Assembly (NCBI GenBank): GCA_902778205.1
Contig: CACYWX010000067.1
Location: 1 to 11,207, forward strand
Direction of reading: 5' to 3'
Length of the DNA: 11,207 nt
Source: an uncultured Ruminococcus sp.
Lineage (GTDB): Bacteria; Bacillota; Clostridia; Oscillospirales; CAG-272
A program made the position numbers and the translations under genes. The notes below the pieces were generated by a model. It was not told the DNA's origin and did not search any database. It saw only the letters and a list, made by a program, of their open reading frames with translations. Below are positions 1 through 6,186 of this stretch, piece by piece. How positions within the stretch are numbered: the stretch's first letter is position 1; every line of letters begins with the position of its first letter.

Positions 1-249
1 CAGGTCCCGGCCGTTGAACAGGATCTTGCCGCTGTCGATATAGCCGTTGCCGTCCAGCAGGCGGAGGATCGACATGGCGGAGACGCTCTTACCGGAGCCG
101 GACTCGCCCACGATGCCGAGGGTTTCCCCTTCCTTGACGCTGTAGGAGGTGTTGTTCACGGCCTTGACGATGCCGCGGCGGGTGGTGAAGAAGGTATGGA
201 GGTCAATGACTTCCAGCAAGGTTTTTTTCTCAGTCGTATTCTCTGCCAT
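1..249 (-). CDS. Peptide-type ABC transporter ATP-binding protein (DppD/OppD-like), N-terminal part only
   Basis: This is the first 83 residues of a cytoplasmic ATPase subunit that would power the importer encoded upstream; the gene runs off the window at position 1. The translation starts MAENTTEKK and contains a Walker A P-loop GESGSGKS at residues 48-55, preceded by the typical TLGIVGESGSGKS context of the oligopeptide/nickel ATPase family (DppD/OppD). The segment VKAVNNTSYSVKEGE before it matches the usual 'vravdgvsf.v..Ge' pattern. The start codon at 247-249 follows a strong AGGAGG site with 5 bases of spacing, and the stop of the preceding permease gene is only 10 bases upstream, so the genes are one operon. 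The signature motif and Walker B lie outside the window. The substrate cannot be read from this subunit. A DppF/OppF-type partner is expected beyond the window but not seen. Confidence 0.95.
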   Translation of the reverse strand, partial: MAENTTEKKTLLEVIDLHTFFTTRRGIVKAVNNTSYSVKEGETLGIVGESGSGKSVSAMSILRLLDGNGYIDSGKILFNGRDL

Positions 250-259
250 ATTGACCTCC

Positions 260-2149
260 TTATCTGCCGTTGGACTTCGGGTCGAGCGCGTCGCGGAGGG
301 CGTCGCCGATCAGGTTGATGCAGATACAGGTGACGCCGAAGATCGCGCCCACGAAGACCCAGTTCCACCAATAGTTCTGGATGACGGTGGAGCTTCTGGC
401 GCCGTTGAGCATATTGCCCCAGGTCGGGATCCACGACGGCACGCCGAAGCCCAGATAGGACAGGCCCGACTCCGTCAGCATGGAGGTACCGAAGGCCAGC
501 GTGATGGACACGAGGCAGACGGACATGACGTTGGGGATGATATGGCTGAAGATGATCTTGGACTCCTTGACGCCCAGGGCCTTGGCGGCGGTGACGTACT
601 CCATCTCACGCTGAGCGAACATCTGGGCGCGGACCAGGCGGCACAGGCCGGGCCAGGACAGCACGCCGAGGATGATCATGATGAGGTACATGCGCTGGGT
701 GGTCGCCTGCTGCTGGGAAATATCCGGGGACATGCGGGCGTTGAGGATGGAGGACAGGATCATGGCCAGAGGCAGGAACGGGATGGAGGAGACGATCTCC
801 GCGATCCGCATCACCACCATATCCACGACGCCGCCGAAGTAACCGGCCAGACCGCCGAGGATGATGCCGATGATCATTTCGATGATGACGGCCACGGCGC
901 CGATGGTCATGGTCATCTTGCCGCCGTTGACCAGTCTGGTGAACACATCGCGGCCCAGGCCGTCGGTGCCCAGCAGGAAGCCCTTGAAGCCCCAGGTGAG
1001 GACCTTGCCGTCCTTGGTGACGGCGTAGTTCTGGTTCGCGCCGGAGTAGAGGGTCTCGACGCCCGCTTTACTGACGGACGCGGGAACGTTGATCTGCTTT
1101 CTGGCGTTGCTGCCCCATGCGACCACGGAGCCGTCCTCCAGAAGAGCGGTGTAGTGATACCGTCCGCCGACGACCTGCTTCACGGGAGAGGAGAAGGCGG
1201 GAACGTTCTTTTCGCCCATGGCGGCGGAGCCCCAGATCACCACGGAGCCGTCCTCCTTCAGGGCGAGGCCGGTCTGGGAGGTGCCGGAGATGGACTTGAC
1301 GCCGGAGGACGCTTCCTCGGGGATCTTGGTGATGGCCTTGGCGGGCGTGAAGCTGCCGTAGGTCACGGAGCCGTCGTCCATCAGCAGGAAGTAGCTGTCG
1401 ATGCTGAGGAAGAAGTCGCTGACGTGGCCGTCCAGCTCGGATTTGCGGTAGGTGATGTCGCCGTTGTTGCTGTTGCCCCAGATGAAGAACTGTCCGTCCT
1501 CGGTCAGCACGGCGCTGAACTGGTAGGAGGCTCCGATCTTCTTGATCTTGAGGTTGTGGAGGCGGTTGTTGGAATCCAGGGCGTTGGGGAGATCCAGCTG
1601 GCCCAGGATGCTGTTGCCCCAGCCGGCGATGGTTCCGTCCTCGGCCAGCACGAGGCAGTGGTCATAGCCCGCGGCCACCTGCACAACCTTCATGTCCTGA
1701 ATCTCTTCGGGGACGTATTTCAGGTCAATGGAGCGGGTTACGCCGGACTTGCCCCAGACGTAGACGTTGCCCTGTTTGTCGCAGCCCAGGGAATAGTTGC
1801 CGCCCACCTCGATGTCCGCCACGCCGTTGCGTCTCAGGCCGGAGGGCACGCTCAGCATATTGAGGCCGGGCGCCACGAACACGGTGGTGGAATCCTGCTC
1901 CGCGGGGTTGAAGCCCACGAAGATGGGGGTGATGATGACGAAGAGGGCGATGATAATGAGGGTGATGAGCGCCGCCACGCCGGTCTTCTTGGACATGAAG
2001 TTCCGGATCACGGTGCGGACGGGGCTCTGAACCTGCTCCTCCTGATAGATGTCCAGTTCCTTCGCGGGGAAGAACAGGCGTCTCACCCACCGGGTCAGGA
2101 AGAACTCCTTCTTTGTGGCTTCGGAGCCGGATTTTTTGTTGTCGTTCAT
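260..2149 (-). CDS. DppC/OppC-type ABC permease with an inserted RCC1-like seven-repeat propeller
   Basis: This 629-residue membrane subunit is about twice the usual 280-310 residues of DppC/OppC. Residues 1-57 are a cytoplasmic N-terminus and 58-79 the first membrane helix, followed by FNPAEQD, the usual post-helix segment. Residues about 108-390 form seven RCC1-type repeats with W-G (once Y-G) motifs at W132, W177, W224, Y264, W306, W345 and W386, each preceded by a D/Q-G turn. The normal permease resumes at LGTDGLGRDVFTRL (393-406), followed by five more hydrophobic helices (near 414-438, 455-470, 487-506, 540-560, 593-616). The EAA coupling loop is at about 517-540 (EYVTAAKALGVKESK). With the family's N-in topology the propeller is extracellular. 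The start follows AAAGGAG, 13 bases after the dppB-type stop, and the ATPase gene follows by 10 bases. Both permease halves are intact and in one frame, so this looks like a true domain insertion, not a broken gene. Substrate is unknown; peptides are the default guess. Confidence 0.95.
   Translation of the reverse strand: MNDNKKSGSEATKKEFFLTRWVRRLFFPAKELDIYQEEQVQSPVRTVIRNFMSKKTGVAALITLIIIALFVIITPIFVGFNPAEQDSTTVFVAPGLNMLSVPSGLRRNGVADIEVGGNYSLGCDKQGNVYVWGKSGVTRSIDLKYVPEEIQDMKVVQVAAGYDHCLVLAEDGTIAGWGNSILGQLDLPNALDSNNRLHNLKIKKIGASYQFSAVLTEDGQFFIWGNSNNGDITYRKSELDGHVSDFFLSIDSYFLLMDDGSVTYGSFTPAKAITKIPEEASSGVKSISGTSQTGLALKEDGSVVIWGSAAMGEKNVPAFSSPVKQVVGGRYHYTALLEDGSVVAWGSNARKQINVPASVSKAGVETLYSGANQNYAVTKDGKVLTWGFKGFLLGTDGLGRDVFTRLVNGGKMTMTIGAVAVIIEMIIGIILGGLAGYFGGVVDMVVMRIAEIVSSIPFLPLAMILSSILNARMSPDISQQQATTQRMYLIMIILGVLSWPGLCRLVRAQMFAQREMEYVTAAKALGVKESKIIFSHIIPNVMSVCLVSITLAFGTSMLTESGLSYLGFGVPSWIPTWGNMLNGARSSTVIQNYWWNWVFVGAIFGVTCICINLIGDALRDALDPKSNGR
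980..1828 (-). other. RCC1/BLIP-II-like beta-propeller domain inside the DppC-type permease
   Basis: Seven repeats of about 39-47 residues occupy residues about 108-390 of the permease. Six end in a W-G pair (W132, W177, W224, W306, W345, W386) and one, blade 4, has Y264-G265 instead. Most carry the EDG or DDG turn and several end in an 'xQxxVP'-like tail (GQLDLP, KQINVP, EKNVP). Seven such units are what a closed RCC1 or BLIP-II propeller needs. The boundaries are clean: the domain lies after the FNPAEQD segment and just before LGTDGLGRD. What it binds cannot be told from sequence. Confidence 0.9.
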
Positions 2150-2162
2150 GTCGGCTCCTTTC

Positions 2163-3197
2163 TTACTTATCGATCCGGACGCGCGGGTCGACCAGGGTAT
2201 AGCTGATGTCGGTCAGAAGCACGCCGAAGAGGCCGATGAGGGTATAGAACAGCTGAAGGGCCAGGGCCAGCTCGAAGTCCTTGTTGGTCAGGGCCTGATA
2301 ATAGGTCTGGCCGGTGCCGTTCAGGCCGAAGGTGCTCTCGATGACGAGGGAGCCGCCGGTGAACACGCCGATCATCCAGCCCATGATGGAGGTGGAGACG
2401 GGCAGCAGGGCGTTGCGCCAGGCGTGGGAATAGATGACGACCTTTTCCTTGAGGCCCTTCGCCCGGGCGGTACGGACGTAATCCTGGGACAGGGTGTCCA
2501 TCATGGCGGCGCGGACGGTTCTGGTCATGCCGGCCAGTCCGGTGAAGATCATGACCAGGATGGGCAGAAGCATATACTTCAGCCGGTCCAGATAGTCCGC
2601 CATGCCGGTATAGTTTGACCCGGGCGTCTTTGCGCCTCCTGTGGGGAAGATGGGAATCAGGACGGCGAAGAGGAAGATGAAGAGGATGGCCACCAGGAAG
2701 TTCGGCAGGCTGTAGCCCACGACGGTGCCGGCCTGGATGGCGTTGTCGGCGGCGGAATGGGCGTGGACCGCGCAGTAGATGCCCAGGGGGATGGTGATGG
2801 CCAGGGTGATGATGGTGGAATAGACGTTCAGCTGGATGGAGTTCACCATGGGCGTTCCCACCACCTCGGTGACGGGCCGCTTATACTGGGTGGACTCGCC
2901 GAAGTAGCCCTCCAGGATTCCGTGGAACTGACCGGGGTACTTGGGATGCTCGGGCCCGAACGGGATGAAGCCCATCCATCGCGCGTACCGCACAAGGATC
3001 GGATCATCCAGACCGTACTGCGCTCTCAGCTTTTCATAGGTTGCCTGATAGTTGAGTCCGAGCGCTTTTTTCTGGGGTTCCAGCTCTGTTCTGGCCTGGT
3101 CGGACGGGACGAGGTTATACACCATGTACATCACGAACGACACGACGAGGAACACGAGAATGAGGTAAAAAAGTCGCTTCAGAAGATATTTGCCCAT
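2163..3197 (-). CDS. DppB/OppB-type ABC transporter permease
   Basis: This is a 344-residue integral membrane subunit that pairs with the following DppC-type permease to form the channel of the peptide/nickel-family importer. It has the standard family order: MGKYLLKRLFYLILVFL at the N-terminus (first helix about 9-30), a long external segment with YGLDDPILVRYARW (61-74), and helices near 120-146, 156-185, 208-230, 268-290 and 310-335. The EAA-type coupling loop DYVRTARAKGLKEK is at 239-252, and the C-terminus is the typical YTLVDPRVRIDK. The start at 3197 was chosen because GGAGG lies 9 bases upstream and the protein then begins exactly like its family. An in-frame ATG at 3293 adds 32 atypical residues without a ribosome binding site. 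The external segment at 75-100 (FGPEHPKYPGQFHG) is a little longer than in the shortest homologues. No propeller or other insertion is present here, unlike in its partner. Confidence 0.96.
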   Translation of the reverse strand: MGKYLLKRLFYLILVFLVVSFVMYMVYNLVPSDQARTELEPQKKALGLNYQATYEKLRAQYGLDDPILVRYARWMGFIPFGPEHPKYPGQFHGILEGYFGESTQYKRPVTEVVGTPMVNSIQLNVYSTIITLAITIPLGIYCAVHAHSAADNAIQAGTVVGYSLPNFLVAILFIFLFAVLIPIFPTGGAKTPGSNYTGMADYLDRLKYMLLPILVMIFTGLAGMTRTVRAAMMDTLSQDYVRTARAKGLKEKVVIYSHAWRNALLPVSTSIMGWMIGVFTGGSLVIESTFGLNGTGQTYYQALTNKDFELALALQLFYTLIGLFGVLLTDISYTLVDPRVRIDK

Positions 3198-3236
3198 ACC
3201 TTTCTGCCTCCGTGCAGTGGATAACTTTAAAAATGC

Positions 3237-3259
3237 AAAAGCGGAAAATAACGATCCGC
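3237..3259 (-). terminator. Terminator-like hairpin just upstream of the DppB-type gene
   Basis: On the minus strand GCGGA pairs with TCCGC around a 9-base loop (arms 3255-3259 and 3241-3245), followed by TTTTGC and, a few bases on, TTTTT. The stem is only 5 bp, so efficiency is doubtful. It lies about 40 bases before the permease start and directly after a second hairpin of the same kind, which suggests partial termination or attenuation. Confidence 0.4.
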
Positions 3260-3260
3260 G

Positions 3261-3281
3261 AAAAAATCTGCCGAACGCAGA
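3261..3281 (-). terminator. Short stem followed by six T, minus strand
   Basis: Read on the minus strand, TCTGC pairs with GCAGA around the loop GTTCG (arms 3277-3281 and 3267-3271), followed at once by TTTTTT (3261-3266). This is the layout of an intrinsic terminator with a short stem. It sits between the receptor gene and the permease genes, 64 bases before the permease start, so it would act as an attenuator inside the operon. Confidence 0.5.
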
Positions 3282-3318
3282 CTGTCGGAGCATTATTTTC
3301 GGCTTCTGCGTCGCAATG

Positions 3319-3404
3319 TTAAGGAAGGAAACCCTTCGGGTTTCCGGATTTTTATACTAAATCCCTTCTAAAAGGGATCTAAGGAAGAAACCCTACGGGT
3401 TTCT
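3319..3404. repeat. Two copies of a short hairpin repeat flanking a third hairpin
   Basis: Two near-identical units share the pattern TAAGGAA(G)GAAACCC-TWC-GGGTTTC. The first covers about 3320-3345 and forms an 8-bp stem (3327-3334 with 3338-3345); the second covers about 3380-3404 and forms an 8-bp stem (3386-3393 with 3397-3404). Between them lies ATCCCTT-CTAA-AAGGGAT (3361-3378), a 7-bp stem. Both stems have a 3-base loop that differs only at its centre (TTC, TAC). The layout resembles REP/BIME-like intergenic repeats; copy number elsewhere in the genome cannot be seen here. Confidence 0.75.
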
Positions 3405-3408
3405 GAAT

Positions 3409-3509
3409 ATATGGCCTTGCGCAGGCCGGGCGCCGGGAGGGGTACCATCTCAAGGCCAACTGGTTTGCAGGCAAACCGGTACCCTCCCGGGGGTCCCCCT
3501 TGGCCATAT
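3409..3509. repeat. Imperfect palindrome of about 101 bp
   Basis: The outer arms ATATGGCC (3409-3416) and GGCCATAT (3502-3509) are perfect 8-bp inverted repeats. Inside, CCGGGAGGGGTACC (3433-3446) pairs with GGTACCCTCCCGG (3478-3490) with one bulged G. The centre carries GGTTTG-CAGG-CAAACC (3462-3477). A further small inverted repeat, GGCCT-TGCGC-AGGCC, lies at 3413-3427. It could fold as a cruciform or a long RNA hairpin in the operon transcript, or be a small non-autonomous mobile element. No target-site duplication is obvious. Confidence 0.7.
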
Positions 3510-3598
3510 GGCATAACCTGACAGTTTGTCTCTATGTCCAAACTCGATTGTACATCCCACAGTCCTCGCGCGGTCTACGATACGTTAGCCGAAACATG

Positions 3599-3629
3599 CG
3601 TGAAATCCCATCTGCGATGGAATTTCACG
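3599..3629. repeat. 14-bp inverted repeat with a 3-base loop
   Basis: CGTGAAATCCCATC (3599-3612) pairs with GATGGAATTTCACG (3616-3629) around TGC, with a single mismatch. No T-run follows on either strand, so it is not a classical terminator; it may be an mRNA-stabilising hairpin or processing site in the spacer. Confidence 0.6.
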
Positions 3630-3811
3630 GTTTCCTCGGGAACCTCGGAAACAGCGATCGAAGCGCGCATGAAAAGGACATGATTCAGAAAAGACTATGC
3701 TCACAGTTCAGCTTTCCGAAATCAGCCGAACCATATCTTACCCATTACCGCGGAGTCAGCGGCGGCGAACCGGGGGTTCCGGGCAGATTCGGGTAAATTT
3801 AGGTAAACCGA

Positions 3812-3841
3812 AGGGCTCCCCTCCTCCCAGAAGGAAGCCCT
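3812..3841 (-). terminator. Possible weak terminator after the receptor gene
   Basis: AGGGCTCC (3812-3819) pairs with GGA-AGCCCT (3833-3841, one bulged base). On the minus strand the stem is followed by TCGGTTTACC, a poor T-run. About 70 bases downstream of the receptor stop, it may cause partial termination or protect the 3' end of the receptor mRNA. Confidence 0.35.
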
Positions 3842-3863
3842 CCGATATTCACTTTGTTCTCAG

Positions 3864-3880
3864 TCCGGGATCATCCCGGA
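3864..3880. repeat. 7-bp hairpin just after the receptor stop codon
   Basis: TCCGGGA (3864-3870) and TCCCGGA (3874-3880) form a perfect 7-bp stem with a TCA loop (TGA on the minus strand), about 32 bases after the receptor stop. No T-run follows. It is positioned to block 3'-to-5' exonucleases on receptor mRNA. Confidence 0.5.
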
Positions 3881-3911
3881 GCCGGGACATCTCCTGTTAC
3901 GGGGTCAGCAA

Positions 3912-5906
3912 TCAGTTGCCGATGTAACGGGCGTACAGGATCGCTCTGGAGAAGCCGAAGAAGGAATCCTCTTCGTAGTTCTCGATGGTGGTCGGGTACA
4001 CGGAGATGTAGGTGTTGGCATACAGAGGAACCAGAGGCAGCAGGTAGTTGAAGCGGAGCTCGAACTTCTGCCACAGGTCGAGGTACTTGTCGTACTGGTC
4101 GGAGGTCACGCCGTAAACCATATCCATGGACAGCTTGTCCAGCTCTTCGTCGAGGATGTGGTAGGTGTTGTAGCCCTGATCGATGTAGCTCTGGTCAAGA
4201 GTGTAGTCATAGGAGGGATCGAACACGCCGGAGGACCAGCCGGTCGCCAGGTTGAACATGTTGTACTTCGGGGTCTTGTAGTCGCCGTCTTCGCGGTACA
4301 GATAGCTCAGCAGCTCGGAGAAGTCCATAGCGGTCTGGTTGATCTGTACGCCGGCTTCCTTGGTGGCTTCGCCGTTGGCCAGCATGGTCATCAGCAGGTC
4401 GGACACGGAGTTGCCTTCGGAGCAGGCCCAGTTGATGTAGGCGGGCATCAGGATGGTGCCGTCGGACAGGGTCTTGTTGAAGTCGTCGTAGTACTCAGCC
4501 TCTTCGGCGGTAACCTTCTTGTAGCGGACTTCCTTGGAGCCGTCCACATAGTCGGAACCGTCAGCGTTGTAAACGAAGCCGGCGTCCTTCAGGAGCTTCA
4601 CGGCGTCGTCGAGAGAGTAAGCGTAGGTATCCATTTCCTTCGCGAACTTCTCTTCGGAATCCTTATACATGGTGAACGCGGTGCAGTACATGGAGTGCAC
4701 GGCAGTGCCCCAGCCCTGGCAGAAGGTTCTCGCGAACTCGTCTCTGTCGAGCAGGTGAGCGATGGCCTGACGGAACTCAACATACTGAGTGGGACCGAAG
4801 TCGCAGGCGAAGCAGAAGTAACCGAAGCCGGCTCTGTCGTAACGGCAGTAGTTGGCGTTCAGCTCGCCGGAGGAGATCAGGTCGACGATCTGGTTCACTT
4901 CGGAACCGTCGGTGATGCCGGAGTAGAGCTCGAAGCCGCCGGTCTTCAGGGTGTCAACAGCGGTCTCCTGCTCGGCCTTCACGATGACGATCTTCTGGAT
5001 GCCGGGCTTCTGGCCGTTGAAGTCACCGGGATAGTTGGGGTTGACTTCCAGGGTGATCTGCTTGGCGGCCTCGTCATAGCTGACAAGGTTGTAAGCGCCG
5101 CAGGTCACGCGGTTGCCCTTGGCGAAACGGGCGGCTTCCACGCTGGCCTTGATGTTGTCCAGGGTGAATTCCTTGCCGTTCTCGTTGTAGAAGTAAGCGC
5201 CCTGGCCGTCGTCCTTCACGGTCCAGCCTTCGCCGAACCAGTAGGGCAGGTTCACGCAGCGGAGAGAAGCCAGACCCAGGTCATAGTAGTAGGGGAGGTT
5301 CTCGTTGCCGTCGTAACCGGTCTTCAGGGTGGTGATGGAGCACTCATACTCGCCGAGCAGACGGGCACCGGCCAGATAGTTGACCTTGCCGTCCTTATAG
5401 TCGAGACCGCCGGGGATGCTGTTGTAGCCCACGGAGGTAGCGCCGTATTCCTGGCCGGCGGGGCTGATGATGAACATGGTCCACGCCAGGTAGTTCTCGG
5501 CCTTGATGGGTTCGCCGTTGTTGAACTTCAGGCCTTCTCTGATCTTGAAGGTGTAGGTGGCGTTGCCGTCCGCGTCCTCGGTTCTCTCGTAGGACTCGAC
5601 GACGGTGTTGTTGATGACGTAGGAGCCGCCCTCATCGGTGGAGACGGTGCCCAGGTCGTCGGTCAGGTACACGACGTCGGAGTCGGTAGCGTTGTTAGCG
5701 GAGAAGGCGCCCCAGGTCCAGTCGCCGCTGGGCTCGGTGGTGGTGCCCATGACAACCTGACCGGCAGGCTCCACGTTCTTCACTTCGCGGTGGCTGCCGC
5801 TGTTTCCGCCCTTACCGCCGCCGCTCTTGTTGCACGCCGTCAGGGCGAGCCCGGAGAGCATGACGCCAGCCAGCAGAACACTGAGTATTCTCTTGTGCAG
5901 TTTCAT
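3912..5906 (-). CDS. Lipoprotein substrate-binding protein of the peptide/nickel family (SBP family 5, DppA/OppA-like)
   Basis: This 664-residue lipoprotein is the extracellular receptor that captures substrate and hands it to the permeases encoded downstream. The signal peptide has basic MKLHKR, a hydrophobic core and a lipobox LTA-C with the lipidated cysteine at C25, then a Gly/Ser-rich linker (27-38). The family signature YTFKIREGLKFNNGEPIKAEN is at 118-138, and FRQAIAHLLDRDEF (378-391) is a second family hallmark. At 664 residues it is longer than the common 500-560. The mature protein has nine further cysteines (C189, C217, C269, C354, C365, C368, C396, C408, C495), including CFAC at 365-368, which is unusual for an exported Firmicutes protein. 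The start at 5906 is set by GGAGGG about 9 bases upstream and by the signal peptide. An in-frame extension to 6149 would begin upstream of the promoter's start point. Family is certain; whether it binds peptides, nickel chelates or something else is not. Confidence 0.95.
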   Translation of the reverse strand: MKLHKRILSVLLAGVMLSGLALTACNKSGGGKGGNSGSHREVKNVEPAGQVVMGTTTEPSGDWTWGAFSANNATDSDVVYLTDDLGTVSTDEGGSYVINNTVVESYERTEDADGNATYTFKIREGLKFNNGEPIKAENYLAWTMFIISPAGQEYGATSVGYNSIPGGLDYKDGKVNYLAGARLLGEYECSITTLKTGYDGNENLPYYYDLGLASLRCVNLPYWFGEGWTVKDDGQGAYFYNENGKEFTLDNIKASVEAARFAKGNRVTCGAYNLVSYDEAAKQITLEVNPNYPGDFNGQKPGIQKIVIVKAEQETAVDTLKTGGFELYSGITDGSEVNQIVDLISSGELNANYCRYDRAGFGYFCFACDFGPTQYVEFRQAIAHLLDRDEFARTFCQGWGTAVHSMYCTAFTMYKDSEEKFAKEMDTYAYSLDDAVKLLKDAGFVYNADGSDYVDGSKEVRYKKVTAEEAEYYDDFNKTLSDGTILMPAYINWACSEGNSVSDLLMTMLANGEATKEAGVQINQTAMDFSELLSYLYREDGDYKTPKYNMFNLATGWSSGVFDPSYDYTLDQSYIDQGYNTYHILDEELDKLSMDMVYGVTSDQYDKYLDLWQKFELRFNYLLPLVPLYANTYISVYPTTIENYEEDSFFGFSRAILYARYIGN

Positions 5907-6125
5907 GTTTCTTTTCCCTCCATAAAAATGTTCGCTTCCCGCGCGCTCCCGGTCCGGAGCTCCACCGGACAGGGCGGGACGGTCAGACAGGTTCCGCTCC
6001 GCAGATACGGACGCGGACGCGCCGGCGGGGGACCCTGCACAGGAACCCGTCGCCGGACGACGATTTGGATATATTCCGCCCGCGTGCCCGCTATCGGTTC
6101 TGGCAGGAACGCCGGTCGAATATTT
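5907..6125 (-). promoter_or_regulatory. Long GC-rich 5' leader of the transporter operon
   Basis: From the predicted start point near 6125 the mRNA has an untranslated leader of about 218 bases before the receptor start. It contains inverted repeats GTCCGG/CCGGAC (5952-5957 with 5965-5970) and CGTCG/CGACG (6048-6052 with 6058-6062). I looked for T-box and common riboswitch landmarks and recognised none. The ribosome binding site GGAGGG sits just before the start codon. Confidence 0.5.
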
Positions 6126-6131
6126 AATCAT

Positions 6132-6160
6132 ATTATAGCAAGGATTCACGAAGAAGTCAA
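6132..6160 (-). promoter_or_regulatory. Sigma-A promoter of the ABC transporter operon
   Basis: On the minus strand TTGACT (6155-6160) is followed after exactly 17 bases by TATAAT (6132-6137). The -10 matches consensus in all six positions and the -35 in five of six, so transcription should begin near 6124-6126. The local DNA is AT-rich, in contrast with the GC-rich surroundings. It drives the receptor gene and probably, by read-through, the permease and ATPase genes. Confidence 0.9.
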
Positions 6161-6186
6161 TATATTTTTCAAAGGATTCGGAAATT

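Larger units (their letters stand above)
3198..3911. other. Hairpin-rich 714-base spacer between receptor and permease genes
   Basis: No gene with a credible ribosome binding site was found on either strand. In transcript order (high to low coordinates) the spacer holds inverted repeats at 3864-3880, 3812-3841, 3599-3629, 3409-3509, 3386-3404, 3361-3378, 3327-3345, 3267-3281 and 3241-3259; these are described separately. I could not find a convincing sigma-A promoter for the permease genes here, so read-through from the receptor gene seems the simplest model. The region could set the ratio of receptor to permease mRNA by termination, processing or stabilisation. Confidence 0.7.

Noticed and set aside
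260..2149. Assembly chimera joining an RCC1 protein gene to a permease gene
   Set aside because: N-terminal helix and C-terminal core of the same permease family flank the propeller in one frame, with normal operon spacing on both sides; a chimera would not restore both halves.
149..2206. A 685-codon open frame on the + strand opposite the propeller-bearing permease
   Set aside because: It is antisense to two clear transporter genes, is dominated by Gly, Asp, His and Ala in a repetitive way typical of GC-rich antisense frames, and has no recognisable domain or ribosome binding site.
3319..3404. CRISPR array
   Set aside because: Only two imperfect repeat copies with a palindromic spacer and no cas genes; the structure is a hairpin repeat cluster.
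3500..3796. A 98-codon + strand open frame in the spacer
   Set aside because: It begins inside the large palindrome, overlaps a strong hairpin and has no ribosome binding site or recognisable content.
5907..6149. An 81-residue N-terminal extension of the receptor starting at 6149
   Set aside because: It would start upstream of the predicted transcription start and bury the lipoprotein signal peptide; the ribosome binding site and signal peptide both point to 5906.
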